A DNA stretch of 64,000 bases, from NCBI GenBank assembly GCA_003214355.1, contig QCLS01000001.1, positions 157,039 through 221,038 of the forward strand, written 5' to 3'. The notes under the pieces are model-generated. The model saw only the letters and a list, made by a program, of their open reading frames with translations, was not told the DNA's origin and made no database searches. This document shows positions 1 to 10,629 of the stretch, piece after piece. The stretch is from Prochlorococcus sp. AG-418-C09 (GTDB lineage Bacteria; Cyanobacteriota; Cyanobacteriia; PCC-6307; Cyanobiaceae). The position numbers and the translations under genes are program-made. The stretch's first letter is position 1; every line of letters begins with the position of its first letter.

Positions 1-648
1 AGTACTGCTGGATTAACAGGTATTTTATTTTGGGTTATGGGTTTATGTGGCGGTGTTAGATTACCTTCTTTGACTTTAGTTGCTTCAATTGGTCTGCTAA
101 GCGCGTATTTAAGTGTTTTAAATAACGAATACCAAAGGCTTAGGATCATTTCTTTTCTTGATCCATGGCGGGATCCAGAAGGGCTAGGCTACCAGTTGAT
201 TCAAAGTTTGCTCGCTATCGGATCGGGAGGGCTATTCGGACAGGGTTTTGGCCTATCTATGCAAAAATTACAATATCTGCCCATTCAAAGTACAGACTTT
301 ATTTTTGCTATTTTTGCAGAGGAATTTGGATTATTAGGTTCAATATTTTTATTAGGATTTTTGTCCTTCTTCTCTTATATAAGTTTAAGAATTGCTATAA
401 AATGCAGAAATAACTATACCAAATTAGTTGCCACAGGCTGTGGAACATTGCTTGTAGGGCAATCATTAATTCATATTGCTGTTACAACAGGTTCAATGCC
501 TACTACTGGACTACCTCTACCTTTCGTTAGTTATGGCGGGAACTCCCTAATATCATCTTTATTTATTGCATCACTTTTAATTCGTTGTTCACTAGAATCA
601 ACAGGTCTTATAGGAGTTCTCAATACAAGAAAGACAAAAATTAGTTAA
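1..648 (+). CDS. ftsW: FtsW/RodA-family cell-shape/division glycosyltransferase, 3' part
   Basis: The frame is open from the first base, so only the last 215 residues are present and the start lies before the window. Several hydrophobic segments alternate with short loops. The family hallmark near the C-terminus is visible: a TTG-MPTTGLPLPFVSYGGNS stretch at about nt 487-549. SEDS proteins of this family polymerise peptidoglycan glycan strands at the septum (FtsW) or side wall (RodA). FtsW is preferred over RodA from the loop sequence, but this is not certain. The gene is followed after a gap of about 80 bp by ccdA on the same strand. Confidence 0.85.
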   Translation, partial: STAGLTGILFWVMGLCGGVRLPSLTLVASIGLLSAYLSVLNNEYQRLRIISFLDPWRDPEGLGYQLIQSLLAIGSGGLFGQGFGLSMQKLQYLPIQSTDFIFAIFAEEFGLLGSIFLLGFLSFFSYISLRIAIKCRNNYTKLVATGCGTLLVGQSLIHIAVTTGSMPTTGLPLPFVSYGGNSLISSLFIASLLIRCSLESTGLIGVLNTRKTKIS

Positions 649-730
649 ACTTTATGAAGTATAGAAAATTAAGAATATTACTTCAATCAACTTAATTATT
701 TCTGAATTGGCCCAGAGAGGCAACCTTCTT

Positions 731-1390
731 ATGGAACAAGGCATAAGTAGTCCAGGTCCCTTTACTATATTCTTAATCTTTGCGGCAGGCCTTTTAACAA
801 GCTTGGGTCCCTGCTCGCTTTCTTTAATTCCAGTTACAATTGCTTATATAGGTGGAACAGAAAATAACAAAAATTCTAAGATTCTAATTTTTTGTGGAGG
901 TGTAATATCATCTCTTGTTGTGTTAGGAGCCCTAAGTGGTTTCTTTGGGAAAGTATATGGACAATTGCCAGGTTCGTTCACGGTAATAATTTCATTATTT
1001 GCAATCGTAATGGGGCTGAATCTTTTGGGATTTGTAAGATTTCAGCTTCCAAATGGACCTAGCTTAGATTTCATAAAAAATAATACCCCCTCTTTTCTAG
1101 CTCCTTTTGTTACTGGTGCGGCATTTGGATTAGCATCTTCTCCTTGCATTACACCTGTATTAGCAACTCTTTTAGCCTGGGTCTCGCAAGCAAAGAATCC
1201 AATGATATCGATCTTATTTCTTTTCGTTTTTGGCTTAGGACAAGTCACTCCTCTAATAATTGCAGGAATCACTACAGAAAGCTTAAAGAAAATATTGGAA
1301 TTTAAAAAATACAGTCAACTTATACCTACTTTTAGCGGTATCATACTTTTAACATTAGGAATATTGAATATTCTTTCAAATTGGATTTGA
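731..1390 (+). CDS. ccdA: Cytochrome c biogenesis protein CcdA (thiol transporter)
   Basis: A 219-residue polytopic membrane protein of the DsbD/CcdA family. It passes reducing equivalents across the thylakoid membrane so that apocytochrome c cysteines can accept heme. The two redox cysteines sit in SLGPCS (C28) and SSPCIT (C139), each followed by the family proline pattern. The ATG at 731 is chosen because GAGAGG at 714-719 is a good ribosome site. A TTG at 707 is also in frame and would add eight residues. The stop codon overlaps the next start as TGATG, so ccdA and ccsB are probably translationally coupled. They form the two membrane parts of the System II cytochrome c assembly pathway. 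Confidence 0.93.
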   Translation: MEQGISSPGPFTIFLIFAAGLLTSLGPCSLSLIPVTIAYIGGTENNKNSKILIFCGGVISSLVVLGALSGFFGKVYGQLPGSFTVIISLFAIVMGLNLLGFVRFQLPNGPSLDFIKNNTPSFLAPFVTGAAFGLASSPCITPVLATLLAWVSQAKNPMISILFLFVFGLGQVTPLIIAGITTESLKKILEFKKYSQLIPTFSGIILLTLGILNILSNWI

Positions 1391-2676
1391 TGAGTTATTT
1401 GAGAAAAATTATTCTCTATATATCTAGTTTGAAGTTTGCCATTTTTTTAATAATTTTTATTGCCATTTCAAGTGGCATAGGAACATTAATTCCACAAGGT
1501 GGTTCTTCTTCTGAATATTTATCTTCATATAATTCAAACCCGATATTTGGATTTTTAGATGGTAAAAGAATTTTATTTCTTGAATTGGATCATATTTACA
1601 CAAGCGATTGGTTTTTACTATCCTTGGTTATTTTATGCATTTCACTTGCAGCATGTAGCTTTAGAAGACAAATCCCTTCACTAAAATCATCTCTAATGTG
1701 GAAGGATTACGACAATGAAAAAAAATTTAGAAATCTTGAACTAGCTAGCGAGTGGAGAATTAGTACTAATAAAGAAAGAATATCCAACATAAAAATTTTA
1801 TTAAATCAAAAGGGTTGGTTGACTTTAATTAATAAAAATAGAATTTCAGCTAGGAAGGGCTTGATAGGAAAAATTGGGCCCCTAGTAGTTCATATTGGCT
1901 TAATTATTCTATTAATTGGTTCCTGTTACGGCAATATAACTCACAAGACACAAGAACAATATTTATTTCCCAAACAGAAACTGGATCTCATCAATGATAA
2001 TTCGAACAAAAAATTAACCATTCAATTAAAAGATTTCAGAATTGAGAGAGAGATCGATGGCAAGCCAATACAGTTTATTTCAAACTTAGAATTCACTGAT
2101 TTTGATTCCCAAGATTCAGAATTAAAATTGTTAAAGGTAAATCATCCCATAAGGTACAAGGGGCTAACTATTTACCAGGCAGATTGGGCAATTTCAAATC
2201 TGGTTTTGAAAATAGATGATATTATTTACCAACTTGAAGTAAGAGAAATTCCTGAGATTGGCGAGCAGATTTGGGGAATATTGATTGAATTAGGAAAGGA
2301 AATTAAAAATAATTATTTACTCACAGTAGACAATGAAAATGGCCCGGTTAGGATTTACAAAACTGATGACTTTTCAGAAACAGACCTTTATTTAGATAAT
2401 GAAAAGTCAGAGATCAATTCCTCAATAATTGAGTTAATTAAAATAATACCTAGCAGCGGATTAATCATAAAAAATGATCCTTCAATCCCATTTATTTATT
2501 TTTCTTTTATTTTAATAATTATTGGTACGATTTTAAGTCTTATGCCAACAAAGCAGATTTGGATTTTTATAAGCGAAGATTCAAAAAAAATATATTTTGG
2601 AGGATTGAGTAATAAAAACTTATCAGGTTTCAGAAGTGAGTTTTTAAATATAAAATCTGCAATTAAAGATTATTGA
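1390..2676 (+). CDS. ccsB: Cytochrome c biogenesis protein Ccs1/CcsB (ResB family)
   Basis: A 428-residue ResB/Ccs1 protein, one half of the System II cytochrome c synthase (the partner is CcsA). Hydrophobic segments are visible at about residues 13-32, 77-95 and 160-180. A long lumenal domain follows, and a last membrane segment lies near residue 370. The third segment contains a VVHIG histidine expected near heme. The start ATG at 1390 overlaps the ccdA stop by one base; a TTG at 1381 is in frame but would overlap further. It is co-transcribed with ccdA. The 3' end overlaps the convergent queF by 7 bp. Confidence 0.92.
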   Translation: MSYLRKIILYISSLKFAIFLIIFIAISSGIGTLIPQGGSSSEYLSSYNSNPIFGFLDGKRILFLELDHIYTSDWFLLSLVILCISLAACSFRRQIPSLKSSLMWKDYDNEKKFRNLELASEWRISTNKERISNIKILLNQKGWLTLINKNRISARKGLIGKIGPLVVHIGLIILLIGSCYGNITHKTQEQYLFPKQKLDLINDNSNKKLTIQLKDFRIEREIDGKPIQFISNLEFTDFDSQDSELKLLKVNHPIRYKGLTIYQADWAISNLVLKIDDIIYQLEVREIPEIGEQIWGILIELGKEIKNNYLLTVDNENGPVRIYKTDDFSETDLYLDNEKSEINSSIIELIKIIPSSGLIIKNDPSIPFIYFSFILIIIGTILSLMPTKQIWIFISEDSKKIYFGGLSNKNLSGFRSEFLNIKSAIKDY

Positions 2677-3077
2677 AGTTTGTTTTGACCAAAGTAAATA
2701 TCAAGTTTCATAGCGACATTACCGCGAGGATTAAAATCAGCACATAAATGCATCCAATGAGGGGAGGAGGCTTTCACTAAGTCATCCATGATTCTATTAA
2801 CTACCTCTTCATGAGATATCTTTTCATCTCTAAACGAATTAATATAAAGCTTCAAAGATTTGAGTTCATATACTTTCTGGTTAGGCTGATATTTAATTTG
2901 CAATTTTGCAAAATCAGGGTATCCAGAAAAAGGACATTTACAGGTAAATTCTGGCAAATCTATTGTTATTTCATAAATCCTAAATTTATTTGGATTATCA
3001 AAACAAATTATTTCAGATTCTATAATTTTCCTTTCTCCATAAAAAGGCGTATTAGTTTCTTTAATTTCTTTGCTCAT
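2670..3077 (-). CDS. queF: NADPH-dependent 7-cyano-7-deazaguanine (preQ0) reductase QueF
   Basis: A 135-residue protein that reduces the nitrile of preQ0 to preQ1 for queuosine in tRNA. It is the short YkvM-like type. The catalytic cysteine is C48 in TCKCPFSG and the proton donor is D55 in YPDF. The spacing of seven residues matches the C55/D62 pair of the Bacillus enzyme. The QueF motif ELKSLKLY binds NADPH. The start is ATG at 3077. The gene stands alone on the minus strand and overlaps the end of ccsB by 7 bp. Confidence 0.95.
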   Translation of the reverse strand: MSKEIKETNTPFYGERKIIESEIICFDNPNKFRIYEITIDLPEFTCKCPFSGYPDFAKLQIKYQPNQKVYELKSLKLYINSFRDEKISHEEVVNRIMDDLVKASSPHWMHLCADFNPRGNVAMKLDIYFGQNKLQ

Positions 3078-3135
3078 TCATTTTTTTTAATTATTCTTTA
3101 AAAATAAATTAAAAAATAAAATAACGCCAAAATAT

Positions 3136-3154
3136 TACTTAATTCACTTAAGTA
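3136..3154. promoter_or_regulatory. Inverted repeat between queF and the glnB unit
   Basis: A perfect 7-bp inverted repeat, TACTTAA-TTCAC-TTAAGTA, lies in the divergent region. It is 58 bp before the queF start and about 105 bp before the start at 3259. The short arms and 5-bp spacer look like a dimeric protein site rather than an RNA hairpin. No known regulator was matched. Short AT-rich palindromes arise by chance in such DNA. Confidence 0.25.
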
Positions 3155-3258
3155 TTACAAATCAATAAGGCATTCTTGATATAAATAGAATTCTGTATCA
3201 ACAAGCACATTATTTAGGTGCTATTAAAGTGTAAATAAAGTAAAAAGTTTTTGATTCT

Positions 3259-3504
3259 ATGGACGTTTGTTTAACTAATGTTGATAATAATCTCAACAAA
3301 TCTTTAACACCTAAAAGTGTTCATGGCATGTTATGGTTGCAAACTCATTTTGAAGAACTTCAATGGGAAGCATTATCAGATGGTAGGGTGATGCTTTCTA
3401 AAGAAGATGCAATATCACTTAAAAACGACGCTGAATTAGCTGGGGTAAAAATAGAATATATATCTGATATATCAATTTTGGATGTTTTACCAAAAACAAA
3501 TTAA
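3259..3504 (+). CDS. Conserved-looking hypothetical protein upstream of glnB
   Basis: An 81-residue soluble protein with no membrane segment or metal motif that I recognise. Its middle part (HGMLWLQTHFEELQWEALS, then GRVMLSKEDA) reads like a small folded domain and not like a random frame. It ends 25 bp before glnB on the same strand, so the two probably share a promoter. The upstream region contains a weak GTA-N8-CAC sequence at 3195-3208 and a small hairpin, AGCAC-(9)-GTGCT, at 3204-3222. A link to nitrogen control is inferred only from the neighbour. Confidence 0.75.
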   Translation: MDVCLTNVDNNLNKSLTPKSVHGMLWLQTHFEELQWEALSDGRVMLSKEDAISLKNDAELAGVKIEYISDISILDVLPKTN

Positions 3505-3526
3505 TATTTAAAGAGTCAACTAATAA

Positions 3527-4680
<1,154 letters not shown>

Positions 4681-5022
4681 TTATTTCAATTCAGGATATT
4701 TCATACTTAACTGCATAAAAGGCTTTAAATAAGATTAATAACTATAAAATTTAGGAAAAAGATTATTATGATTATTTTCTCATACAAGATTCAAAATTGC
4801 TATTTTAATAGAATTTTCCAAGTCAAAGCAGACTTTATATTATGTTTTAGATAGAAATAATTTCTCTATTTAGGAATAACTTTTAAATCTTATGTATAAT
4901 GTTTTCTTTTAATATAGCCAAAGAAGCATATTTAAAATATGTTCAATGGCAATTAGAACTTCAAACTAACGAGCCATTATGTAATTTTAGTTATAAAGTT
5001 TAAGATGTAAATTATAAAAATA
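4681..5022. other. 342-bp divergent intergenic region tlyA/purB
   Basis: This very AT-rich spacer must hold the promoters of tlyA (minus) and purB (plus). A perfect TATAAT lies at 4895-4900 but has no clear -35 partner. The same bases overlap the start of a 34-codon frame at 4899-5003, listed separately. I see no tRNA, hairpin terminator or riboswitch-like structure. Confidence 0.5.
4899..5003 (+). CDS. Possible 34-residue small protein upstream of purB
   Basis: An ATG-started frame of 34 codons (MFSFNIAKEAYLKYVQW, ending SYKV) fills part of the spacer before purB and ends 19 bp from its start. The composition, with Trp, Cys, Tyr and alternating charges, looks more protein-like than most chance frames in this DNA. 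There is no Shine-Dalgarno sequence. If TATAAT at 4895-4900 is a real -10 box, the ATG would lie upstream of the transcript start. It is reported as a candidate only. Confidence 0.22.
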   Translation: MFSFNIAKEAYLKYVQWQLELQTNEPLCNFSYKV

Positions 5023-6318
5023 ATGATTGAACGTTACACCCTTCCCGAGATGGGAGAGATCTGGGAAGAAAATGCAAAGTTCCAAAGTTGGCTTGATGTT
5101 GAAATAGCTGCTTGCAAAGCAAATTATGAATTAGGTAACTTGCCAAAAGAGCACCTAGAACATATTATTTCGCATGCAAAATTCAGCCCTGAAAGAATTA
5201 AAGATATTGAAAAAGAAGTAAAGCATGATGTAATTGCATTCCTGACAAATCTTAACGAATATGTAGGAGATGCCGGCAGATATATTCATGTAGGTATGAC
5301 TAGTAGCGATGTATTAGATACTGGATTATCTATTCAACTCAAAAATTCTTGTAATTTATTAATAAAAGAAATAAAGAATCTAGAAGCTCAAGTGAGGAAA
5401 CTTGCTGGTATTCATAAATTCACAATAATGGTTGGCCGATCTCATGCTATCCATGGAGAACCAATCTCATTTGGATTTAAATTAGCAGGTTGGTTAGCGG
5501 AAATCATTAGAAATAAAAAAAGATTAGTCTCACTTAAAGAAGAAATCTCAACAGGACAAATAAGTGGTGCCATGGGAACTTACGCTAATACCAATCCTGA
5601 AGTTGAGGCTATAACTTGCGCTTTATTAGGATTAAATCCAGATACAGTTAGTACCCAGATTATTTCAAGAGACAGGCATGCAGAATATGTACAAACGCTA
5701 GCTTTAGTTGGTTCATCTTTAGATAGGTTTGCAACTGAGATAAGAAATTTACAAAGGACTGATGTTTTAGAAGTAGAAGAGGGTTTTTCGAAAGGTCAGA
5801 AAGGTAGTTCTGCAATGCCGCACAAAAGGAATCCAATAAGGAGTGAAAGAGTCAGTGGTTTATCAAGAGTCTTAAAAAGCTATGTCAATACCGCATTAGA
5901 TAATGTTTCTCTTTGGCATGAAAGAGACATAAGCCACAGCTCCAATGAGAGGATTATGTTACCTGATGTATCTATATGTCTCCATTTTATGCTCAGAGAA
6001 ATGACTGAAATAATGTCAAATTTACAAGTTTATCCAGACAATATGCTAGATAATATGAACATATATGGAGGTGTAATTTTTAGTCAGAAAGTTTTATTAA
6101 TTCTTGTAGAAAAAGGGATGTCTAGGGAAGATGCATATAAACTTGTCCAGAAGAATGCCCATCAAGCATGGAATACAAAAAATGGAGACTTCAGAAAAAA
6201 CATAGAAAATGATCCTCAAATAATGGACAAAATTACCACTCTAGAACTAGATGAATGCTTTAACCCCTCAATCCATCTTTCCAATTTAAATGTAATATGG
6301 GATAGGTTAAGTATTTAA
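5023..6318 (+). CDS. purB: Adenylosuccinate lyase
   Basis: A 431-residue enzyme of the fumarase/aspartase superfamily. It catalyses two purine steps, SAICAR to AICAR and adenylosuccinate to AMP, releasing fumarate each time. The superfamily signature GSSAMPHKRNP lies near residues 259-270. The N-terminal MIERYTLPEMGEIW and the substrate-binding MTSSDVLDT and GRSHAIHGEP segments are typical. Its size is normal. It is followed by fumC after 58 bp, so the fumarate-releasing enzyme sits beside the fumarate-hydrating one. Confidence 0.97.
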   Translation: MIERYTLPEMGEIWEENAKFQSWLDVEIAACKANYELGNLPKEHLEHIISHAKFSPERIKDIEKEVKHDVIAFLTNLNEYVGDAGRYIHVGMTSSDVLDTGLSIQLKNSCNLLIKEIKNLEAQVRKLAGIHKFTIMVGRSHAIHGEPISFGFKLAGWLAEIIRNKKRLVSLKEEISTGQISGAMGTYANTNPEVEAITCALLGLNPDTVSTQIISRDRHAEYVQTLALVGSSLDRFATEIRNLQRTDVLEVEEGFSKGQKGSSAMPHKRNPIRSERVSGLSRVLKSYVNTALDNVSLWHERDISHSSNERIMLPDVSICLHFMLREMTEIMSNLQVYPDNMLDNMNIYGGVIFSQKVLLILVEKGMSREDAYKLVQKNAHQAWNTKNGDFRKNIENDPQIMDKITTLELDECFNPSIHLSNLNVIWDRLSI

Positions 6319-6376
6319 AATCTAATTACTTAATTACTTCTATTTTGGAGACTCAAATTTAGATTAATATAAAATA

Positions 6377-7762
6377 ATGAAACAAAAATCTAGATTAGAA
6401 AAAGATAGTTTAGGTACTGTTGAAGTGCCAGGCACTGCCTTATGGGGGGCGCAAACACAAAGATCTATCGAGAACTTCAGTGTAGGGCAAGAATTAATAC
6501 CTTTAAATTTAATCTATTCAATTACATTAATAAAAAAAGCGGCTGCTATAGCAAACTATAATTTAGGGATAATTCCTAAAGATAAAAAAGAGCTTATTAT
6601 CTTTAGTTGTGAAGAAATTCTCAATGGTTACCATGACAATCAATTTCCTTTAAAAGTTTGGCAAACTGGCAGTGGGACTCAAACAAATATGAATGTCAAT
6701 GAAGTAATTTCTAATATCGCATGCTTAAAATCAAATTCAAAACTTGGTGACCAGAAGCCATTACATCCTAATGATGATGTTAATAAATCTCAATCAACAA
6801 ATGATACCTTTCCAGCCGCTATCCAAATTAGTGTAGTTAGTGATATTAATAAAAAACTAATCCCATCAATAGAAAAACTAAGTAAAGCATTTGAGGAGAA
6901 AATGTATAAATGGGATAAGATAATTAAGATAGGAAGAACACATTTTCAAGATGCTGTACCAATATCATTAGGTCAAGAAATATCTGCATGGGCGAAGCAA
7001 ATTGAAGATGCCAAGAAATCTATCAAATCAAATCTAAATGAATTATATTTTCTACCAATAGGTGGTACTGCTGTTGGTAATGGGATTAACTGTCCAAAAA
7101 ACTTTAACCATGAAGTATCAAAAATAATTGCGAATGAAACAAAGCTACCTTTCATAGAATCAAAAAATAATTTTGCTTTAATGGCTTCTCATGATCGTTT
7201 AGCAAATTTAATGAGTTCATTAAAGATTTTAGCTTGTTCATTATTTAAGATTTCAAATGATATTAAAATATTATCTTCTGGACCTAGATCAGGTATTTAT
7301 GAATTAATAATTCCTTCAAATGAGCCTGGAAGTTCTATTATGCCAGGCAAAGTAAATCCTACTCAATGTGAAGCATTATCAATGATATGTGCTCAAGTCA
7401 TGGGATTTGAATGCGCAGTGTCTATTGCTAATTCTAGTGGTACATTACAAATGAATGAATACAAACCTCTTATAGGATTTAATCTCATAAATACCGTGAA
7501 TTTATTAAATGAGGCAATAAATAATTTTAGATTAAAATTAGTTGAAGGTATGGAACCAAATTACAAAAACATAAAATCGAACTTAGAAAACTCATTAATG
7601 TTAATTACTGCTTTAGTGCCAGAAATTGGTTATGAAAAATCGGCTGAAATTGCAAAATATGCCTTCAAAGAATCAATTAGCTTAAAAGAAGCCAATTTAA
7701 AATTAGGTTTCCTTAGCGAGGAAAAATTTAATCAATTAATAAGAACTGAGAATATGATCTAA
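6377..7762 (+). CDS. fumC: Fumarate hydratase class II
   Basis: A 461-residue iron-independent fumarase that interconverts fumarate and malate in the cytosol. The signature GSSIMPGKVNPTQCE lies near residues 317-331. TGSGTQTNMNVNEV and the GRTHFQDA segment (active-site loop) are intact. The length is normal. It may recycle fumarate made by the upstream purB and by arginine synthesis. The stop overlaps the stop of the convergent helicase gene by 4 bp (CTAA). Confidence 0.97.
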   Translation: MKQKSRLEKDSLGTVEVPGTALWGAQTQRSIENFSVGQELIPLNLIYSITLIKKAAAIANYNLGIIPKDKKELIIFSCEEILNGYHDNQFPLKVWQTGSGTQTNMNVNEVISNIACLKSNSKLGDQKPLHPNDDVNKSQSTNDTFPAAIQISVVSDINKKLIPSIEKLSKAFEEKMYKWDKIIKIGRTHFQDAVPISLGQEISAWAKQIEDAKKSIKSNLNELYFLPIGGTAVGNGINCPKNFNHEVSKIIANETKLPFIESKNNFALMASHDRLANLMSSLKILACSLFKISNDIKILSSGPRSGIYELIIPSNEPGSSIMPGKVNPTQCEALSMICAQVMGFECAVSIANSSGTLQMNEYKPLIGFNLINTVNLLNEAINNFRLKLVEGMEPNYKNIKSNLENSLMLITALVPEIGYEKSAEIAKYAFKESISLKEANLKLGFLSEEKFNQLIRTENMI

Positions 7763-10491
7763 CTCTGATTATCAACCCTTTTTGTAGCAGGATTTATTTC
7801 ATCGTTTTCATTCTTACTTAATAAATCATAAGATTCAGAAACAGGAAATCTATTTATAGATTTCAATACTTTTTGAATTTTCTTTTTAAGTTTATTACTT
7901 ACTCCTGGACAATATTGCACTTGAGATAAAATATCAATTGTTCGCCTGAAAATCCTTACAATATCCCCTTCATCTAAAGATGTATTGAAAACTAATTCTC
8001 TCCACTTCTTACCTTTTGACCATTCTGAAACTAGACCTGTTAATTCTTTTTCTAAATAAACTGGGCAATCGACTAAATATTTATTCTGTTGGGAGGTTAT
8101 TAATTTCCTCAAAACATCTAACTCTAAAAAGGTTTCATTAATTTTTACGGACGGTAAATAATTACACCATAAATCAGGTCTGCGGGTTTCGACAGAAATA
8201 GCTTGAATAATAGATGCTATTTCATGCCCCTCCAAGTCATCCAAATAGCCACTAAGAATAACCATACCAACCCACAAATTATTTTCAGTCCTTAATGACA
8301 TCAAAGAATTGCCCATTTCTGTTAATTCAAGATTATTTAAGCAGCCAAAATGATTAAGAATCTTTATTAAATCAGTAAATTTCTTCCAATTATAATTTTC
8401 TTTTAAAATTAATAATCTATTCCTCTCATTTATTTCTTTTTCAATTTCAATTATTTTTTTTCTGCACTTCTTTAATTTCTTAAAGTCACCAAAATGATGA
8501 GCAGGGTGCTTATTAATTTCTATTTCTAGATTATTTATAATTTCTTTTTGAGTAACTACTTCGCTAGCTAAATCATATTGAGGAGTACTTAAATCATTAA
8601 TCTTCGATATTTCTGCTATTTTGTTAGAAGTAACTTTGGAGCTTATTTCACCACGAAAGACTTCTCCCAAAAATCTCATCTCAGGCTCTACTAATTCTGA
8701 AATATCCAAAACTTCAATATCAGGAAAAATATTAACCACAAGATTAGGTTTAATTAAAATAAATAAATTATCTATAGTCAGGCAAATTAACCCTGTCAAC
8801 TTTTCAGCAATATATGTTTTTTTATAAATTATTGCAGGAATTATCCTTCTGTTAATTTGAGGGGCTTTAATAGATATAAAGCTGCCATTTTTTAGAAACT
8901 GCAATGCATGACTAATTTCTTCTGCAAGCTTTATAGAAGCTTGTTTTTCTAAAATTCTTAGTAATCTTCTCTCCTCTTTTAAACGTCCAGTTAATTTCTC
9001 ATATGATTCAAAATCTTTCCATGCAATATTATGCGTAAGTTCATTTAGTCTAATCAATTCTTTTTGGAGACCACCAATATTTACATTTTCTGTAGAAGAT
9101 TCTTCTGAATAAATAAAACTACCAAAACTTCTTTTTATCAATTCCTTTGACTTTTCTATATCGTAGTTTTGTAGCAGATTAAGAACCATGCCATAACTTG
9201 GAGTGAATTGACTTATTAGCGGATTTGGCTTACTTATAGCTAATAAACTGGCTTCATTTGCTCCTTCAAATCTATTCTGCACCGCAACAACAAAACCTTG
9301 TATATCTTTTCCTCTCCTACCTGCCCTTCCTGACATTTGTAAGAATTCACTACTAAATAATAATCTATGTCCTTCCTCAGACCTTTTAGAAAGTGAGGAA
9401 ATAACAGTTGTTCGCGCTGGCATATTAATTCCTGCAGCTAGTGTTTCTGTTGCAAAAACAACTTTTATCAATCCTTCCTGGAATAAGTCTTCTATAACTT
9501 CTTTCCATGCAGGAAGTAATCCTGCATGATGAGAAGCTATGCCTCTCTTAAGTGCATCGAAATGTTGTTTATCTTTTACACCTTCCTTATTATTCTTAAT
9601 ATATCTTTCCAGTCTTTTCTGAATTAAATTTGACTCATAATAAGTGACTAGAGATAAGTCTTTGATATTTTCAATAGCCCTTTCACAACCTTTTCTACTA
9701 AAAATAAAATATATTGCCGGCAACATTTTTCTTTCCGCAAGTTTAGATACAACAAAAGAAATCGAAGGTGCTTTAGGTTGCTGAATCTTTCCATTTCTAT
9801 TTTTTCTATTTTGACCTTTTGGAGCTCTCCAGACTTTACAGTTAGGATGGATCCCATTCCCTTTATCATTGAGTAAAGGATGCAATCCTTTTGCACTACA
9901 AAATAGAAATTCAAGAGGTACAGGCCTCTCTTCACTGGTAATTAATTCTGTTGGTCCATGAACAGTATTAATCCAATTTCTTAACTGAACAGAATTTGAT
10001 ATTGTTGCTGATAAAGCTATAATTTGCGTCCTACTAGGGCAATGGATAATTGTTTCTTCCCATACTGTTCCTCTTTGTGGGTCATTCATATAATGGCACT
10101 CATCGAGAACAACTGATTCTAGATTCAGTAAGGGATCGTCAGATTCATCGAATTCACCATAAAGCATATTTCTAAAAATCTCAGTTGTCATAACTAAGAT
10201 AGGTGCCTCTCTATTAATAGTTACATCCCCGGTCAGTAATCCAACCTTTTCTGTACCAAAATGAAGAGAGAAGTCTCTAAATTTCTGATTAGATAGAGCT
10301 TTTAAGGGAGTTGTATAAAATACTCTACTTTCATGTAATAAAGCTCTATAAATAGCAAACTCTCCTAAAAGGGTTTTGCCAGAACCTGTTGGAGCAGTAA
10401 GTACAATAGAATTACCGCTATTTATAGCTTTAATTGCTTCCAATTGAAATTCATCCAGAGGAAATGGAAAAAGGGACTCCGGATCAAGCAA
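7759..10491 (-). CDS. Ski2/Mtr4-like DExH-box RNA helicase with DSHCT domain
   Basis: A 910-residue superfamily 2 helicase. Walker A is APTGSGKT at residues 33-40 and motif II is DECH at 130-133. Motif III is LSATI. Motif V is TETLAAGINMPARTT and motif VI is QMSGRAGRRG. The C-terminal part (about 700-880) resembles the DSHCT module of Ski2/Mtr4 and of the plastid helicase ISE2. A role in RNA processing or decay is inferred. The start is TTG at 10491. The frame is open 15 codons further but holds no ATG or GTG. Confidence 0.88.
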   Translation of the reverse strand: MLDPESLFPFPLDEFQLEAIKAINSGNSIVLTAPTGSGKTLLGEFAIYRALLHESRVFYTTPLKALSNQKFRDFSLHFGTEKVGLLTGDVTINREAPILVMTTEIFRNMLYGEFDESDDPLLNLESVVLDECHYMNDPQRGTVWEETIIHCPSRTQIIALSATISNSVQLRNWINTVHGPTELITSEERPVPLEFLFCSAKGLHPLLNDKGNGIHPNCKVWRAPKGQNRKNRNGKIQQPKAPSISFVVSKLAERKMLPAIYFIFSRKGCERAIENIKDLSLVTYYESNLIQKRLERYIKNNKEGVKDKQHFDALKRGIASHHAGLLPAWKEVIEDLFQEGLIKVVFATETLAAGINMPARTTVISSLSKRSEEGHRLLFSSEFLQMSGRAGRRGKDIQGFVVAVQNRFEGANEASLLAISKPNPLISQFTPSYGMVLNLLQNYDIEKSKELIKRSFGSFIYSEESSTENVNIGGLQKELIRLNELTHNIAWKDFESYEKLTGRLKEERRLLRILEKQASIKLAEEISHALQFLKNGSFISIKAPQINRRIIPAIIYKKTYIAEKLTGLICLTIDNLFILIKPNLVVNIFPDIEVLDISELVEPEMRFLGEVFRGEISSKVTSNKIAEISKINDLSTPQYDLASEVVTQKEIINNLEIEINKHPAHHFGDFKKLKKCRKKIIEIEKEINERNRLLILKENYNWKKFTDLIKILNHFGCLNNLELTEMGNSLMSLRTENNLWVGMVILSGYLDDLEGHEIASIIQAISVETRRPDLWCNYLPSVKINETFLELDVLRKLITSQQNKYLVDCPVYLEKELTGLVSEWSKGKKWRELVFNTSLDEGDIVRIFRRTIDILSQVQYCPGVSNKLKKKIQKVLKSINRFPVSESYDLLSKNENDEINPATKRVDNQS

Positions 10492-10629
10492 TAGTTCTGA
10501 GTGAGATGAGGATGAGTTGACTTCTTGAGATATGATCTAATTAGATATTAATAAACCGCATAATTATCTTGCAAACTTTTCTTTTAAATCTAGACCTTTC
10601 AAATAAAAAGCAATCAAGAAAAACAAAAG

